Origin: Campylobacter rectus
GTDB lineage: Bacteria; Campylobacterota; Campylobacteria; Campylobacterales; Campylobacteraceae
Direction of reading: 5' to 3'
Length of the DNA stretch: 64,000 nucleotides
NCBI RefSeq assembly: GCF_004803795.1
Contig: NZ_CP012543.1
Location: forward strand, 2,108,001-2,172,000
Numbering within the stretch: the stretch's first letter is position 1; each line of letters opens with the position of its first letter. Below are positions 1-9,349 of the stretch, piece by piece. The notes under the pieces were generated by a model that saw only the letters and a list, made by a program, of their open reading frames with translations, searched no databases and was not told the origin of the DNA. Position numbers and translations under genes: made by a program.

Positions 1-37
1 CTACCGGACCCATTACCTGAGAAATGATACCTTTCAT
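1..37 (-). CDS. atpD: ATP synthase F1 beta subunit, N-terminal fragment
   Basis: Only the first 12 codons lie in the window; they read MKGIISQVMGPV, the usual start of epsilonproteobacterial AtpD. The ATG is at 37-35 and is preceded by an AAGGAG ribosome binding site at 42-49. It follows atpG by 13 bases on the same strand, the standard atpA-G-D order. Beta carries the catalytic ATP sites of F1. The rest of the gene is outside the window, so nothing can be said of its integrity. Confidence 0.9.
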   Translation of the reverse strand, partial: MKGIISQVMGPV

Positions 38-50
38 CCATACTCCTTAA

Positions 51-935
51 TTATTTCATTGATTCGACGCCACTGATGATCTCGATAAGCTCAGTGGTGA
101 TAGACTCTTGGCGAGCCTTGTTATACGATAGTTTTAGCTGAGCGACGCGCTCTTTGGCGTTGTTAGTCGCATTGTCCATCGCTTGCATCCTGGCGCTGTG
201 CTCGGCCGCTAGGCTATCGACTAAAGCGTAATACATACTATACTCGAAATACTTCGTAAGCAGTTCGTTTAAAATTTTACCGTCGTCGCTCGGCTCGAAT
301 TCCATCAAAGAATTCGTCTCGATTTCGACAAGCTTTGGCGGCTCGACCGGCACGATGTCGTTTATGCGAATTTGCTGAGAGATCATGTTATTGTAGCCGT
401 TATGCACCAAAATAACCTTATCCGTTGTGCCGCTTATAAAGTCGTCTATCGCGTCTTTTATGATGTTTTGAGCTTTCTCATAGGTTGGAGACGAGCTCAC
501 GCCGATGTATTTTTCAAGCAAATTTATACCCTGGAAGCTAAAAAATTCTATACCTTTTTTACCTACCGCGCGAAGCCTTATCTTTACTTTTTTTGCCTTA
601 AATTCGTTAATCATATTTCTAACGGTTTTAATGGTCTGGATGTTAAAACCGCCGCAAAGCCCCTTGTCTGCGGTAACGAATATAATATCGACCTTTTCGA
701 TATTCTCTTTGACGTCGAAAAATTTACTCTCGGTGTTTACGGAGCGATATTGATTGATCTTATAGGCGATTTCAGATAAAACTTCGTTGATCTTGAGCGC
801 ATAAACCCTGGAGTGACGAGCGGCTTCCTCGGCCTTGCGAAGTTTAGCCGTAGATACCAGCTTCATCGCGCGCGTCGTCTTTTGGGTATTTTGGACGCTC
901 TTGATCTTTCGTTTTATATCTTTTAAATTTGACAT
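51..935 (-). CDS. atpG: ATP synthase F1 gamma subunit
   Basis: The 294-residue product is the central rotor shaft of F1-ATPase, which couples proton flow through Fo to ATP synthesis at beta. It begins with the family signature ([21 protein letters not shown]) and ends with the conserved coiled-coil half ([13 protein letters not shown], then a region ending [10 protein letters not shown]). Length is normal for the family. It lies 9 bases downstream of atpA and just before atpD in one operon, so it is presumably co-transcribed and made in step with the other F1 subunits. It acts at the cytoplasmic face of the inner membrane. Nothing unusual was seen. Confidence 0.97.
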   Translation of the reverse strand: MSNLKDIKRKIKSVQNTQKTTRAMKLVSTAKLRKAEEAARHSRVYALKINEVLSEIAYKINQYRSVNTESKFFDVKENIEKVDIIFVTADKGLCGGFNIQTIKTVRNMINEFKAKKVKIRLRAVGKKGIEFFSFQGINLLEKYIGVSSSPTYEKAQNIIKDAIDDFISGTTDKVILVHNGYNNMISQQIRINDIVPVEPPKLVEIETNSLMEFEPSDDGKILNELLTKYFEYSMYYALVDSLAAEHSARMQAMDNATNNAKERVAQLKLSYNKARQESITTELIEIISGVESMK

Positions 936-944
936 ATTCTAGCC

Positions 945-2462
945 TTAGTTAGCGGCAAACGTCGCTTTAAAGTCTTTTAGCGCCTTATGCAAAAGCTCCT
1001 CAATCTCTTTGTCGAGTACTTTTTTAGTTCGAATTTGCTCGAAAATTTCAGGATATTTCGCCTCTATATAAGGATAAATTTCGGCTTCAAATTTTGTAAC
1101 CGCTACAGTCGAAATATCGTCCAAATAACCTTTTGTACCGGCAAAAATCATAACGACTTGCTTTTCAACCGCAAGCGGGCTGTAAGGAGGCTGCTTTAAC
1201 ACTTCGACCATCCTTTGACCGCGCTCAAGCTGTTTTCTCGAGCTCTCGTCAAGGTCGCTCGCAAACTGCGCAAATGCTTGAAGCTCGCGGTATTGTGCAA
1301 GGTCAAGCCTCAACGTTCCCGAAACTTGCTTGGTTGCTTTTATCTGAGCTGCGCCGCCGACGCGAGAAACCGAAAGGCCGACGTTGATCGCAGGGCGGAT
1401 GCCCGAGTTAAATAAGTCGGACTCAAGGAAAATTTGACCGTCGGTGATAGAAATAACGTTTGTCGGAATATACGCCGAAACGTCGCCGGCTTGCGTCTCG
1501 ATAATAGGAAGCGCCGTTAGAGAACCAGCGCCTAGCTTATCGTTTAGCTTAGATGCGCGTTCTAGCAAGCGAGAGTGCAAGTAGAAAACGTCGCCGGGAT
1601 ACGCTTCGCGGCCCGGCGGTCTGCGAAGGATCAAGCTCATTTCGCGGTATGCCACGGCGTGTTTTGAAAGATCATCATAGATGATTAGGGCGTGGCGAGA
1701 GTTGTCTCTAAAGTATTCGCCCATCGTTACGCCCGCATACGGAGCTAGATACTGAAGCGCAGCAGCGTCGGAAGCACCTGCATTTACGACGATGGTGTAT
1801 TCCATAGCACCGTATTCTTCGAGCTTTTTAACGACTTGCGCGACCGTTGATTGTTTTTGTCCGATCGCGACGTAGATACAAATAACGTCTTGACCTTTTT
1901 GGTTGATGATAGTATCTATCGCGACGGTAGTTTTACCCGTTTGGCGGTCGCCGATGATGAGCTCGCGTTGTCCGCGGCCGATCGGCACTAGCGCGTCGAT
2001 AGCCTTGATGCCTGTTTGAAGCGGTTCGTGAACGCTCTTTCTAGCCATGATACCTTTTGCTTTTTCCTCGACGAATCTAGTCTCGCTAGCTTCGATCGGG
2101 CCTTTAGCGTCTATCGGCTCGCCGAGCGAATTTACTACGCGGCCTATCAAAGCATCGCCAACGGGAACGCGTAAAAGCTTAGCTAGGCGTTTTACGCTCG
2201 AACCCTCTTTAATACCGTCCGTTTTACCCAAAATAACGATACCGACACTGCTTTCCTCAAGGTTTAGAGCCATGCCTTTTTCGCCGTTCTCAAACTCGAC
2301 CATCTCGCCGGCCATAACGTTTTTTAGGCCGTAAACGTTAGCAACGCCGTCGGCTACGGATATAACCTTGCCCGTCTCGTTTACATCGACGTTAAGGCTG
2401 AAATTTTCAATCCTTTCCTTGATGATGGCGCTGATTTCATCTGCTTTTATTTTTGCACTCAC
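945..2462 (-). CDS. atpA: ATP synthase F1 alpha subunit
   Basis: The 505-residue alpha subunit forms the hexameric head with beta and holds the non-catalytic nucleotide sites. The Walker A sequence GDRQTGKT is at residues 171-178, and the alpha/beta signature [13 protein letters not shown] lies near residue 360. Length is typical. It sits between atpH (12-base gap) and atpG (9-base gap), the conserved order delta-alpha-gamma. As in other epsilonproteobacteria, the membrane subunits a and c are not in this cluster. Confidence 0.98.
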   Translation of the reverse strand: MSAKIKADEISAIIKERIENFSLNVDVNETGKVISVADGVANVYGLKNVMAGEMVEFENGEKGMALNLEESSVGIVILGKTDGIKEGSSVKRLAKLLRVPVGDALIGRVVNSLGEPIDAKGPIEASETRFVEEKAKGIMARKSVHEPLQTGIKAIDALVPIGRGQRELIIGDRQTGKTTVAIDTIINQKGQDVICIYVAIGQKQSTVAQVVKKLEEYGAMEYTIVVNAGASDAAALQYLAPYAGVTMGEYFRDNSRHALIIYDDLSKHAVAYREMSLILRRPPGREAYPGDVFYLHSRLLERASKLNDKLGAGSLTALPIIETQAGDVSAYIPTNVISITDGQIFLESDLFNSGIRPAINVGLSVSRVGGAAQIKATKQVSGTLRLDLAQYRELQAFAQFASDLDESSRKQLERGQRMVEVLKQPPYSPLAVEKQVVMIFAGTKGYLDDISTVAVTKFEAEIYPYIEAKYPEIFEQIRTKKVLDKEIEELLHKALKDFKATFAAN

Positions 2463-2474
2463 GCTTTTTCTCCT

Positions 2475-3005
2475 TTATATTGCTTTTAATATGTATTCGC
2501 TCATTTGGGCTTTTAGCCTATCTACCGAAAAGCTGGCCTCCACGCCCAAATCGTCCAGCTCGATCTTGATGCCGTTATAGTCGCTTTTTACCGGCTTTAA
2601 AATGATTTTTGCGTTAAATCTCTTAGAAAAGCTATTTTCAAGCTCTGAAATTTGAGTCTGGCTGATCTGCGAGCCGCCGTAAATTTTGCCGTAGAAAACG
2701 TTATCCATTTTTGATTTTTGCGCTAAAAGCTCGGATACGATACTAGGTAAAATATCAAGTCTTTTATTTTCGCCGAGCAGTTTTATGAAATTTATAAATT
2801 TCTGATCCGCTTCGCCGACCAAAGAAAGGACGAAGTCCACTTTTTCGCTATTTTTCAAATTCGGTGAAATGATAATGTTTTGAAATTTTTCGTTTGCGAA
2901 AGCATTTGCGATCTCTTGCAACTTAGTCGTAAATTTATTAAAATCATCCTTGCCAAGATCGCTAACTAGGGCTTTTACGTATTTTCTTGCTACAAGTTCT
3001 TTCAT
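2475..3005 (-). CDS. atpH: ATP synthase F1 delta subunit
   Basis: The 176-residue product is the delta (OSCP-like) subunit that links the top of F1 to the peripheral b/b' stalk. It starts MKELVARKYVKAL, where the Arg-Lys-Tyr-(x)-Lys-Ala element is characteristic of the family, and has the expected C-terminal half with LKPVKSDYNGIKIELDD. Its start codon overlaps the stop of atpF by one base, so translation is probably coupled. Assignment rests on sequence and on position between atpF and atpA. Confidence 0.95.
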   Translation of the reverse strand: MKELVARKYVKALVSDLGKDDFNKFTTKLQEIANAFANEKFQNIIISPNLKNSEKVDFVLSLVGEADQKFINFIKLLGENKRLDILPSIVSELLAQKSKMDNVFYGKIYGGSQISQTQISELENSFSKRFNAKIILKPVKSDYNGIKIELDDLGVEASFSVDRLKAQMSEYILKAI

Positions 3006-3502
3006 CAGCCGACCCTTTTAAGCATGATATTGATAAGCTCGCTTTGATCCATTTTGACGCTGTCGCTTGCAAAAATTTCATTTAAAATTTCGCCTACGAC
3101 GGACTTGACCATACGTCTTTTTTCAAATTCTTTTTGATCCTGGAAGCTTTTCTCCAGATTTACGATCTCTTGCATGGTTTCTTCTTTGATACGTTCCGAG
3201 ATCAAAAAAGCCTCTTTTCTGGCCGTTTCCACCAGACTGTCGGCATTTGCCTTGGCTTCTTCTACGCGTTTTATGGCGTCGTCTTTCTTGGCTTTTGACT
3301 CTTTTAGCTTTTGCTCGATATTATCGAGTCTCGCAGCGATACTCTCTATCCTTCCTTTATAGGCGTTCTTGACCGGATTTGCTATGAGATAATACAAAAT
3401 CGCAGCAAAAATGATGAAATTTATCGTTCTAGGCACGATATCGTAACCGCCGTCCGCCATCAAAACGAAAGGAAATAATAAAAGTAAAATTTTGCTCTTC
3501 AT
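3005..3502 (-). CDS. atpF: ATP synthase Fo b subunit
   Basis: The 165-residue b subunit forms half of the peripheral stalk. A short hydrophobic leader (residues 4-15) precedes the main membrane segment (about 27-42), and the rest is charged, heptad-like helix as expected for the stalk coiled coil. It is one base downstream of the b' gene and overlaps atpH by one base, giving the paired b'/b arrangement of epsilonproteobacteria. Two distinct stalk genes imply a b/b' heterodimer rather than a b homodimer. Confidence 0.94.
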   Translation of the reverse strand: MKSKILLLLFPFVLMADGGYDIVPRTINFIIFAAILYYLIANPVKNAYKGRIESIAARLDNIEQKLKESKAKKDDAIKRVEEAKANADSLVETARKEAFLISERIKEETMQEIVNLEKSFQDQKEFEKRRMVKSVVGEILNEIFASDSVKMDQSELINIMLKRVG

Positions 3503-3503
3503 A

Positions 3504-3929
3504 TTAAATCCTTGCGAGTTTTGCTTTTAGAGCGGCTTGAAGTTCAGGCAGTTTTTGCTGCAAATCGGCTCTAAAATCGCTCTTTTGAGCGTTTAAATTT
3601 TGAATAAAAGCATCATAATCAGCCTCCAAAACTCCGCGTTTTTCGCTCACTATCTTTGCGGCCGCGTCTTTTGCGGCATCGATAGCTTCTTGCTTTATTT
3701 TGCCCGCTTCGCTTCTTGCGGCGGCTATGAGCTGTTCTATTTGCGCTTCATACACGCCAAGATCGCTCGTATTTTTGCTAGCGCTCTCTTCGTCGTTTTT
3801 GATCGCATCGTTTCTAGCGTCTATAAATTTAAGTAGAGGCTTGTAAAGGATGGAATTTAAAACGGCGATGAGCCCCAGAAAAATAACTGCCGTCAGGACG
3901 ACTAACGGCAAATTAATTTCCAACATCAA
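3504..3929 (-). CDS. atpF': ATP synthase Fo b' subunit
   Basis: The 141-residue product has one N-terminal membrane segment (about residues 6-28) followed by an Ala/Lys/Glu-rich helical arm, the layout of the b' stalk subunit. It is the first gene of the atp cluster in transcription order, with an AAGGAG ribosome binding site just upstream. parB ends 94 bases upstream on the same strand, so the operon may have its own promoter in that gap (see 3977-3992) or be read through from parAB. This adjacency is the same in C. jejuni. Confidence 0.93.
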   Translation of the reverse strand: MMLEINLPLVVLTAVIFLGLIAVLNSILYKPLLKFIDARNDAIKNDEESASKNTSDLGVYEAQIEQLIAAARSEAGKIKQEAIDAAKDAAAKIVSEKRGVLEADYDAFIQNLNAQKSDFRADLQQKLPELQAALKAKLARI

Positions 3930-3976
3930 ATCTCCTTAAAATTTAATATTTTTTTAAGCATAATAAAATCGGGCTT

Positions 3977-3992
3977 ATTTTACAAAAAAAAA
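3977..3992 (-). promoter_or_regulatory. candidate sigma-70 promoter of the atp operon
   Basis: On the minus strand a run of nine T is followed by G and TAAAAT, about 48 bases before the atpF' start codon. A T-rich stretch followed by G and a -10 box resembles Campylobacter sigma-70 promoters, which lack a clear -35 box. Prediction from sequence only. Confidence 0.4.
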
Positions 3993-4023
3993 GGATAAAA
4001 CAAGCTAAATTTAAATAAATATT

Positions 4024-4878
4024 TTATTTTATCTTGCTTATCATCCTGTCTATATCAGCTATGTCGTCAAATTCGATAGTGATTTTTTTGCCTTTTATTT
4101 TTACCGGTACGTCGAATTTAGAAAAAATTTCTTTTAAATTCGAAAGCTTTTCAAGATATCTTTTATCTAGCTTAAGAGCAACTTTAGGCGGCAACTTATT
4201 TTTTAAATTTTTTACCAAATTTTCCGTCTCGCGCACGCTAAGGCGCTGTCCAATGATAGTATCGACCGCCATTTTTTCGTCGCTTGGCTCGAGTCCTACG
4301 ATTACTTTTGCATGCCCTTGCGTGAGCTTGCCTTCTTTTATATACTCTTGCGTCGCTGCGCTGAGGCTCAAAAGCCGCATAGTGTTTGTTATCTGGACTC
4401 TGCTTTTGTGGATGATGTTTGCGAGGGCGTCTTGAGTGATTTTGTATTCGTCTATAAGCTCTTTATAAGAATTTGCAAGCTCTATAGGATTTAAGTCTTC
4501 TCTTTGGATATTTTCTATGAGCGCCAGTTCGCGCAGGCTTTGGCTTTCGATATCGGCGACTATGGCTTTTATCTTGGCTTCTCCGAGCAGTTTAGTCGCG
4601 CGAAAACGCCTCTCGCCTGCGATCAGCATATACCCGCCGTCTTTTTTTATGACGATGATAGGCTGTATGAGCCCGTGTCTTTTGATACTTTCGCTAAGCT
4701 CTTTTAGTGCCGTCTCGTCGAAGGTTTTACGCGGTTGATACGGATTTTCGACGATCAGATCCAGATCGATATCCTTTACTATATCGCTGTTACCTTCACT
4801 TAGTTCGGCTTTGTACGCAAGCTCTACGTCTTCAAGTATAGCGCCCAGTCCGCGCCCCAATCCTCCCTTTTTAGCCAT
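4024..4878 (-). CDS. parB: chromosome partitioning protein ParB
   Basis: The 284-residue ParB/Spo0J protein loads at parS sites near the origin and with ParA segregates the chromosome. The N-terminal CTPase/sulfiredoxin-like domain has the family motif GERRFRA near residue 108, preceded by ENPYQPR. A central helix-turn-helix region (about 145-200) contains QGHAKVIVGL, and a short dimerisation tail follows. It starts 3 bases downstream of parA, so the two are translationally linked. No parS-like palindrome was seen in the window. Confidence 0.95.
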   Translation of the reverse strand: MAKKGGLGRGLGAILEDVELAYKAELSEGNSDIVKDIDLDLIVENPYQPRKTFDETALKELSESIKRHGLIQPIIVIKKDGGYMLIAGERRFRATKLLGEAKIKAIVADIESQSLRELALIENIQREDLNPIELANSYKELIDEYKITQDALANIIHKSRVQITNTMRLLSLSAATQEYIKEGKLTQGHAKVIVGLEPSDEKMAVDTIIGQRLSVRETENLVKNLKNKLPPKVALKLDKRYLEKLSNLKEIFSKFDVPVKIKGKKITIEFDDIADIDRMISKIK

Positions 4879-4881
4879 CTT

Positions 4882-5664
4882 TTATCCCAAAATCGAATAT
4901 GCTAAATTTTGATACGCTTGCGAGCCGGGAGATTTTATGTCGTATAATATCACGGGCTTTCCAAAACTAGGGCTCTCGGCGAGCTTTACGTTTCGCGGCA
5001 CTATGACGAAATCCTCCGCGCCGTCTTTGGTTTTAAACAGCTTATTTTCAAAATGCTGCTTTAAATTTGCCACCGTTTCTTTGGCGAGATTGTTTTGCGA
5101 GCTATACATCGTCGGCAAAAAGCCTTTGATATTTAGCTTAGGATTTATTGTTTTTTTGATGATTTTGACCGTATTTAAAATTTGCGCAAGTCCTTCCAGC
5201 GCATAAAATTCGCACTGGATCGGGATTATCACGCTATCGCTAGCACTTAGGGCATTTACGGTGATGCTGCCCAGCGCCGGAGGACTGTCGATGATGATAA
5301 AATCATACTGCTCCACGACCTCGTCGATCTTGCTTTTTAGTATCTTTTGATAGTCTTTGCTCTGCTCGCTAAGTTCTTGCTCGATACCGACCAGCCCGAT
5401 GTTTGAAGGGGCTAAAAAAAGCGTAGGAATTTCGGTTTTTAAGACGATTTGCGAGAGCTTTTTGCGACCCGTGAGCACGTGATAGATGTTGTATTCGTAG
5501 TCGTTTCTGTTAAAACCCATCCCGGTCGTCGCGTTGGCCTGCGGATCGATGTCTATGAGTAGCACTTTTTTTTCGGCCACGGCTAGAGATGCGGCCAAAT
5601 TTACCGCCGTAGTCGTCTTTCCAACGCCGCCCTTTTGATTTGCAATGGTTATGATTTCGCACAT
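4882..5664 (-). CDS. parA: chromosome partitioning ATPase ParA (Soj)
   Basis: The 260-residue deviant Walker ATPase partners ParB in chromosome segregation. The deviant Walker A motif KGGVGKTT is at residues 10-17, Walker B-like IIIDSPP is near 123, and the family sequence ATTGMGF is near 46. There is no N-terminal helix-turn-helix extension, so this is the chromosomal type rather than a plasmid type Ia ParA. It precedes parB in the conserved birA-parA-parB-atp segment, with a 158-base gap to birA upstream. Confidence 0.96.
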   Translation of the reverse strand: MCEIITIANQKGGVGKTTTAVNLAASLAVAEKKVLLIDIDPQANATTGMGFNRNDYEYNIYHVLTGRKKLSQIVLKTEIPTLFLAPSNIGLVGIEQELSEQSKDYQKILKSKIDEVVEQYDFIIIDSPPALGSITVNALSASDSVIIPIQCEFYALEGLAQILNTVKIIKKTINPKLNIKGFLPTMYSSQNNLAKETVANLKQHFENKLFKTKDGAEDFVIVPRNVKLAESPSFGKPVILYDIKSPGSQAYQNLAYSILG

Positions 5665-5822
5665 GAGAATTTTCCAAAATTTGTTTTAAATCGGTTAATT
5701 TTACAAAAAACTTACTTTGTCCAAGTTTAGTTTCGGCTTTAAAAATTCTGAAAGATTTTCGTAGCGCGTCCCTGTCGATATTTGACTAAAAATATTAAAT
5801 TTTATACCTAATTTAAGAAAAA

Positions 5823-6458
5823 TCACCTAAGAGAAAAAACTCTTCGACCGTCCACCTCCAAAGAGCCGTCCGGTAGGAGTTTAGCTTCTTTTAGCGAGAT
5901 CTCTTCGCCCTCAAAATGCGTAATAAATTCTCTTGATTTTTCAAATTCGATCTCAAATTTTTTAAAAATTTCCGCCCAAGAAGGAGCCGCTTGCAGCCTT
6001 TTGCAAAATTCTCCGACCGCTACACTCGGACTTACCTCGATGTCCAAAATTCCAGCATTTTGGGGCGCATTTTTTAGATTTATGCCCATTCCGCAGACGT
6101 AAATTTCGCCAACTCTCGTCGTCAAAGTTCCGCCGATTTTTTTATCGCCGACGTAAAAGTCGTTTGGCCATTTTAGCCAAATTCGCGAGCCGCGAGCCGC
6201 GAGCGTTTCGCGCATTATCATCGAAAAGTAAATCGATGCCGACTCGCCTCTTAGATCGCCAGGTAGCGCCGTCTCGCTCATACAAAACGAAAAAAACAGA
6301 TTTCCTTTAAGCCCGCTCCACGTGTTGTTTCTGCTGCCGATACCTTGTGTCTGTTCTTTTGCCGCGAGTGCAAATGGCGGCGTTATCCTGCCTTCGCGCA
6401 CGGCGGCCGCTAAAAACTCCTGCGTAGAAGGGATGCTATCTACAAATTCGATTCTCAA
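5823..6458 (-). CDS. birA: biotin--[acetyl-CoA-carboxylase] ligase, short form
   Basis: The 211-residue protein attaches biotin to the biotin carboxyl carrier protein through biotinyl-AMP. It begins directly with the catalytic domain (STQEFL near residue 11, then GIGSRNNTWSG near 40, the equivalent of the GRGRxxRxW biotinyl-AMP loop) and has the WLKWPND motif near residue 97. The N-terminal DNA-binding domain of E. coli BirA is absent, so it should be only a ligase and not a repressor. It starts 2 bases after thiD. Confidence 0.92.
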   Translation of the reverse strand: MRIEFVDSIPSTQEFLAAAVREGRITPPFALAAKEQTQGIGSRNNTWSGLKGNLFFSFCMSETALPGDLRGESASIYFSMIMRETLAARGSRIWLKWPNDFYVGDKKIGGTLTTRVGEIYVCGMGINLKNAPQNAGILDIEVSPSVAVGEFCKRLQAAPSWAEIFKKFEIEFEKSREFITHFEGEEISLKEAKLLPDGSLEVDGRRVFSLR

Positions 6459-6460
6459 AT

Positions 6461-7255
6461 TTAATCCCCAAATTCGACGTTATGAAAATGATTGATAGGG
6501 TTGCAGCCCGAGCCTACCGCAAATGCCGCCTTTATCGCTTTATAGACATATTTATTGGCTCTTTGCGCGCTTTCGCGTAAGCTAAAACCAAGCGCCAAAT
6601 TTGAAGCGATTGCGCTTGAAAGCGAGCATCCCGAGCCGTGAGTAGAGCTCGTATCTATGCGCTCTTGTTCAAACTCCGTAAATTCCGCGCCGTCATAGAA
6701 CAGATCGAGCGAAACGCCGCCCACGTCGCCGCATTTTAAATAGACGCTTTTTGCTCCCGTTTTTAAAAGCTCTTTGCACGCCTGCTTAAACTCATCTTTG
6801 CTTTTAGGCTCGCGTTTTACGATCTCTCTTGCCTCAAATTTATTGGGCGTGATGACCGTAGAAAGCGGAAAAAGCTCGCTTACGATCGCGTCTTTTGCCG
6901 CGCCCTCCAGCCAGATATCGCCGTTTTTGCAGCTCATCACGGGATCAAGCACCACGGGCGGTAAATTCGATACTTTTCTAAGCGTAGCCGCAACGGTTTT
7001 TATAATCTGTTCGCTCGGCACGACGCCGATTTTAACGGCATCTACGCGGATATCGTCAAATATCGCCTCGATCTGTTTTGCGATCAAATCGCATTCTACG
7101 AGTTGCATATCAAATATCCCTTTTGTATTTTGAGCCGTAAGCGCCGTGATCGCGCCCATCGCATACACTCCGTGCGCAGCGAAAACCTTCAGATCGGCAA
7201 TGACTCCTGCGCCCCCGCTGGGATCGACGCCTGCGATACTTAAAACATGCTTCAT
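6461..7255 (-). CDS. thiD: hydroxymethylpyrimidine/phosphomethylpyrimidine kinase
   Basis: The 264-residue ribokinase-fold enzyme phosphorylates HMP and HMP-P in the pyrimidine branch of thiamine synthesis. The N-terminal motif IAGVDPSGGAGVIADLK and the C-terminal anion-hole motif STHGSGCSLSSAIA, near residues 202-215, are diagnostic for ThiD. It is co-oriented with birA (2-base gap). C. jejuni has no thiD at this spot, so this is a lineage-specific placement. No TPP riboswitch was recognised upstream. Confidence 0.93.
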   Translation of the reverse strand: MKHVLSIAGVDPSGGAGVIADLKVFAAHGVYAMGAITALTAQNTKGIFDMQLVECDLIAKQIEAIFDDIRVDAVKIGVVPSEQIIKTVAATLRKVSNLPPVVLDPVMSCKNGDIWLEGAAKDAIVSELFPLSTVITPNKFEAREIVKREPKSKDEFKQACKELLKTGAKSVYLKCGDVGGVSLDLFYDGAEFTEFEQERIDTSSTHGSGCSLSSAIASNLALGFSLRESAQRANKYVYKAIKAAFAVGSGCNPINHFHNVEFGD

Positions 7256-7690
7256 ACATACATCCTTTTTAATAGATTAAAAAGGAGATTTTACAAAATT
7301 TAGATTAAATTTTAAGATATGCGAGCGAAAATGCACATTATGCTTTGTGCGATTTTGTGCCGAACAATGCAGACAAAACGCCGACACGGCCTTTTTAGCC
7401 TAAAGTTTACGGCAAAAATAAAACGCGGCGTTTAAATTTAAGTCGGCTGATTTTAAACCGATATAGTTCGCCTGCGCGGCGGGGCAAATTTTATTTTTAA
7501 AACGCCGTTTTAGACTGGCGATCCGTGTCGCGCTCAAAGGACTCCGCCGCGTAAAATATGCGCCTACCCGATATTTTACCGATAAATTCGCATCTTGAAC
7601 GGCCGCAAACAAAACCCGGCAAGGCGGCATAGAAAAATAGCCGTGTGTGCGCCTTAAACGGCGCTAAATTTTTACTTTTACAAAAACGTT
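7256..7690. other. intergenic region between fmt and thiD
   Basis: About 435 bases without a convincing gene. A 76-codon minus-strand ORF (7400-7630) has no recognisable motif and no good ribosome binding site. The stretch must hold the thiD-birA promoter unless fmt is read through. No riboswitch or terminator with a T tract was found. Confidence 0.5.
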
Positions 7691-8614
7691 CTACGAGAGG
7701 ATATCGCCCGCGTTAAGCCGCTTGCCGTTTAGATACGCGCTAGCGTCCACGGGCTTTTTACCGGGCTCTTGCACCTTTATGATCTTGACCGCACCCTCGC
7801 CGCAAGAAACGCAAAAGCCGAGCTTATCAACGTGCAGAATTTCGCCCGTGCGTTCAAATTTACGCCCGCAAGATTCGCGCAAAAGCTCTAGTTCTAAAAT
7901 TTTTAACCCGCTAGCTAGATAGATCCCGGGCCAGGGCGTTAGCGCACGAAATTTATTATAAATTTGCCGTGCGCCTTCCTCAAAGCTAAAAAGCCCGTCA
8001 GATTTGCTTATTTTTTTGCAGTGCGTAGCCTGCGCGCCCTCTTGCTTAAGCGGCGTTAAATTTGCAAAATTTCGCAGCACTCGCACGATCAGCTCGCCCG
8101 CTAGATCACCCAGTTCGTCAAACAGCTGCGCCGCCGTTTTATCCTCGCAAGGCGTGTAGGCAAAATCAAGCATATCGCCCGTGTCAAGCCCCGTATCCAT
8201 CAGCATCGCCGTCACGCCCGTCTGCTTTTCGCCCGCCAAGATCGCGCTTTGAATGGGACTTGCGCCGCGGTATTTGGGCAGGATCGAAGCGTGCAGGTTT
8301 ATGCAAGGCGCGATGTCAAGGACGGCCTGCGGTAAAATTTTACCGTATGCGGCAACCACGATAAAATCAGGCTTTAGCTCTTTTATCTGCGCCGTAACCG
8401 CCTCGTCTTTGAGTGTTGCGGGCTGAAAGATCGGTACGGCAGGCAGATACTGCTGCGCGTAAACTTTAACCTCGCTGGGAGTTAAAATTTGCTTCCTGCC
8501 GACAGGCTTATCAGGCTGCGTAAAGACGGCCGCGATCTTAAATTTCGCCTCCGCAAGCGCGCGTAAAATTTTAGCCGCATACTCGGGCGTTCCCATAAAA
8601 ACTATATTTTTCAC
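7691..8614 (-). CDS. fmt: methionyl-tRNA formyltransferase
   Basis: The 307-residue enzyme formylates initiator Met-tRNA using 10-formyl-THF. It shows the N-terminal IVFMGTPEYA, the catalytic-loop motif NLHASILPKYRGASPI near residue 106, and a C-terminal OB-like tRNA-binding domain. It starts with GTG at 8614, which overlaps the TAG stop of the upstream gene by one base, indicating coupling. Supply of 10-formyl-THF fits the fhs gene elsewhere in the window. Confidence 0.96.
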   Translation of the reverse strand: MKNIVFMGTPEYAAKILRALAEAKFKIAAVFTQPDKPVGRKQILTPSEVKVYAQQYLPAVPIFQPATLKDEAVTAQIKELKPDFIVVAAYGKILPQAVLDIAPCINLHASILPKYRGASPIQSAILAGEKQTGVTAMLMDTGLDTGDMLDFAYTPCEDKTAAQLFDELGDLAGELIVRVLRNFANLTPLKQEGAQATHCKKISKSDGLFSFEEGARQIYNKFRALTPWPGIYLASGLKILELELLRESCGRKFERTGEILHVDKLGFCVSCGEGAVKIIKVQEPGKKPVDASAYLNGKRLNAGDILS

Positions 8615-9348
8615 TACTTTTCCTTGCTAATCCAAATTTGCTTTTGGCTCGTTATATTCGCGTGAAATTTATCGCCATCGCCTTTCCAATCTCCTGCAAC
8701 GACTATATTTCCGCCTCTATTTTCTAAAATGCCACTCAAAATTTTATTAAATAAGCTCTCGTCATTCAAATTTAATGTGAAGATAAATCGATCCTCCAGC
8801 TTTACAAAAATTGTTTTGCTATCTTTTGAATAATTGCGAAATTTTGCTTCTATCAGCTTTTCCCCAAAAACGCCTTTCGTATAAATTTTTACGCTTCTAT
8901 TATCCAAAAGCATTTTCCAAATTTTTATACCCGCAAATTCGTCGTTTATATCCATACTTTTACAAAGATCATATATTTGGCGTATCGTTCTTACTTGTTT
9001 GATTTCGTTGCCTGAGGGCAATTTTGAATTATTCGATGGGAGAGCGCTGCAGTTTTGCGGCACGGCAGACTTAAGTAGATTGTCCATAAAGCTATCAAAT
9101 TTAAATGCTTTTTCGTCAAAATTTTCAATACTTCCGACATTTGAATTTTTATAATAGCAATCAAGGTTGTGCGGGTGTGATTTTAGTGTCGCCCTAAAAT
9201 ACGCCTTTGACACACCGTCTTGATTGCATAAAAACAGGTGAGCATCGCACTGCGGATCAGGACAATAAAAGCGCTTAGATCTATCTGAGCACTTGACCGC
9301 TAAAGCCTTTTTTTGTCTTAGTTCGTCTTCGAAGGCAAATAGCGACAT
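8614..9348 (-). CDS. hypothetical protein with CoiA-like zinc-binding N-terminus
   Basis: Function is not recognised. The 244-residue protein has an N-terminal cysteine/histidine cluster (CPDPQC near residue 29, then HPHNLDC near 58) separated by a short beta-hairpin-like stretch ending YFRA. This is like the N-terminal zinc-finger region of CoiA-type competence proteins, but the downstream nuclease signature is not evident. It sits between obgE (1-base gap) and fmt (1-base overlap), exactly where C. jejuni carries proB, so it is co-transcribed with two core genes. Family resemblance is inference. Confidence 0.7.
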   Translation of the reverse strand: MSLFAFEDELRQKKALAVKCSDRSKRFYCPDPQCDAHLFLCNQDGVSKAYFRATLKSHPHNLDCYYKNSNVGSIENFDEKAFKFDSFMDNLLKSAVPQNCSALPSNNSKLPSGNEIKQVRTIRQIYDLCKSMDINDEFAGIKIWKMLLDNRSVKIYTKGVFGEKLIEAKFRNYSKDSKTIFVKLEDRFIFTLNLNDESLFNKILSGILENRGGNIVVAGDWKGDGDKFHANITSQKQIWISKEK

Positions 9349-9349
9349 A

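Noticed and set aside
3930-5822. parS sites near parAB
   Set aside because: No TGTTTCACGTGAAACA-like palindrome was found by eye here or elsewhere in the window.
7256-7400. TPP riboswitch upstream of thiD
   Set aside because: The conserved CTGAGA and CTGATCTGGATAAT-type elements are absent.
7400-7630. 76-codon minus-strand ORF between thiD and fmt
   Set aside because: No ribosome binding site, no recognisable motif, and atypical Arg/Ser-rich composition; likely chance.
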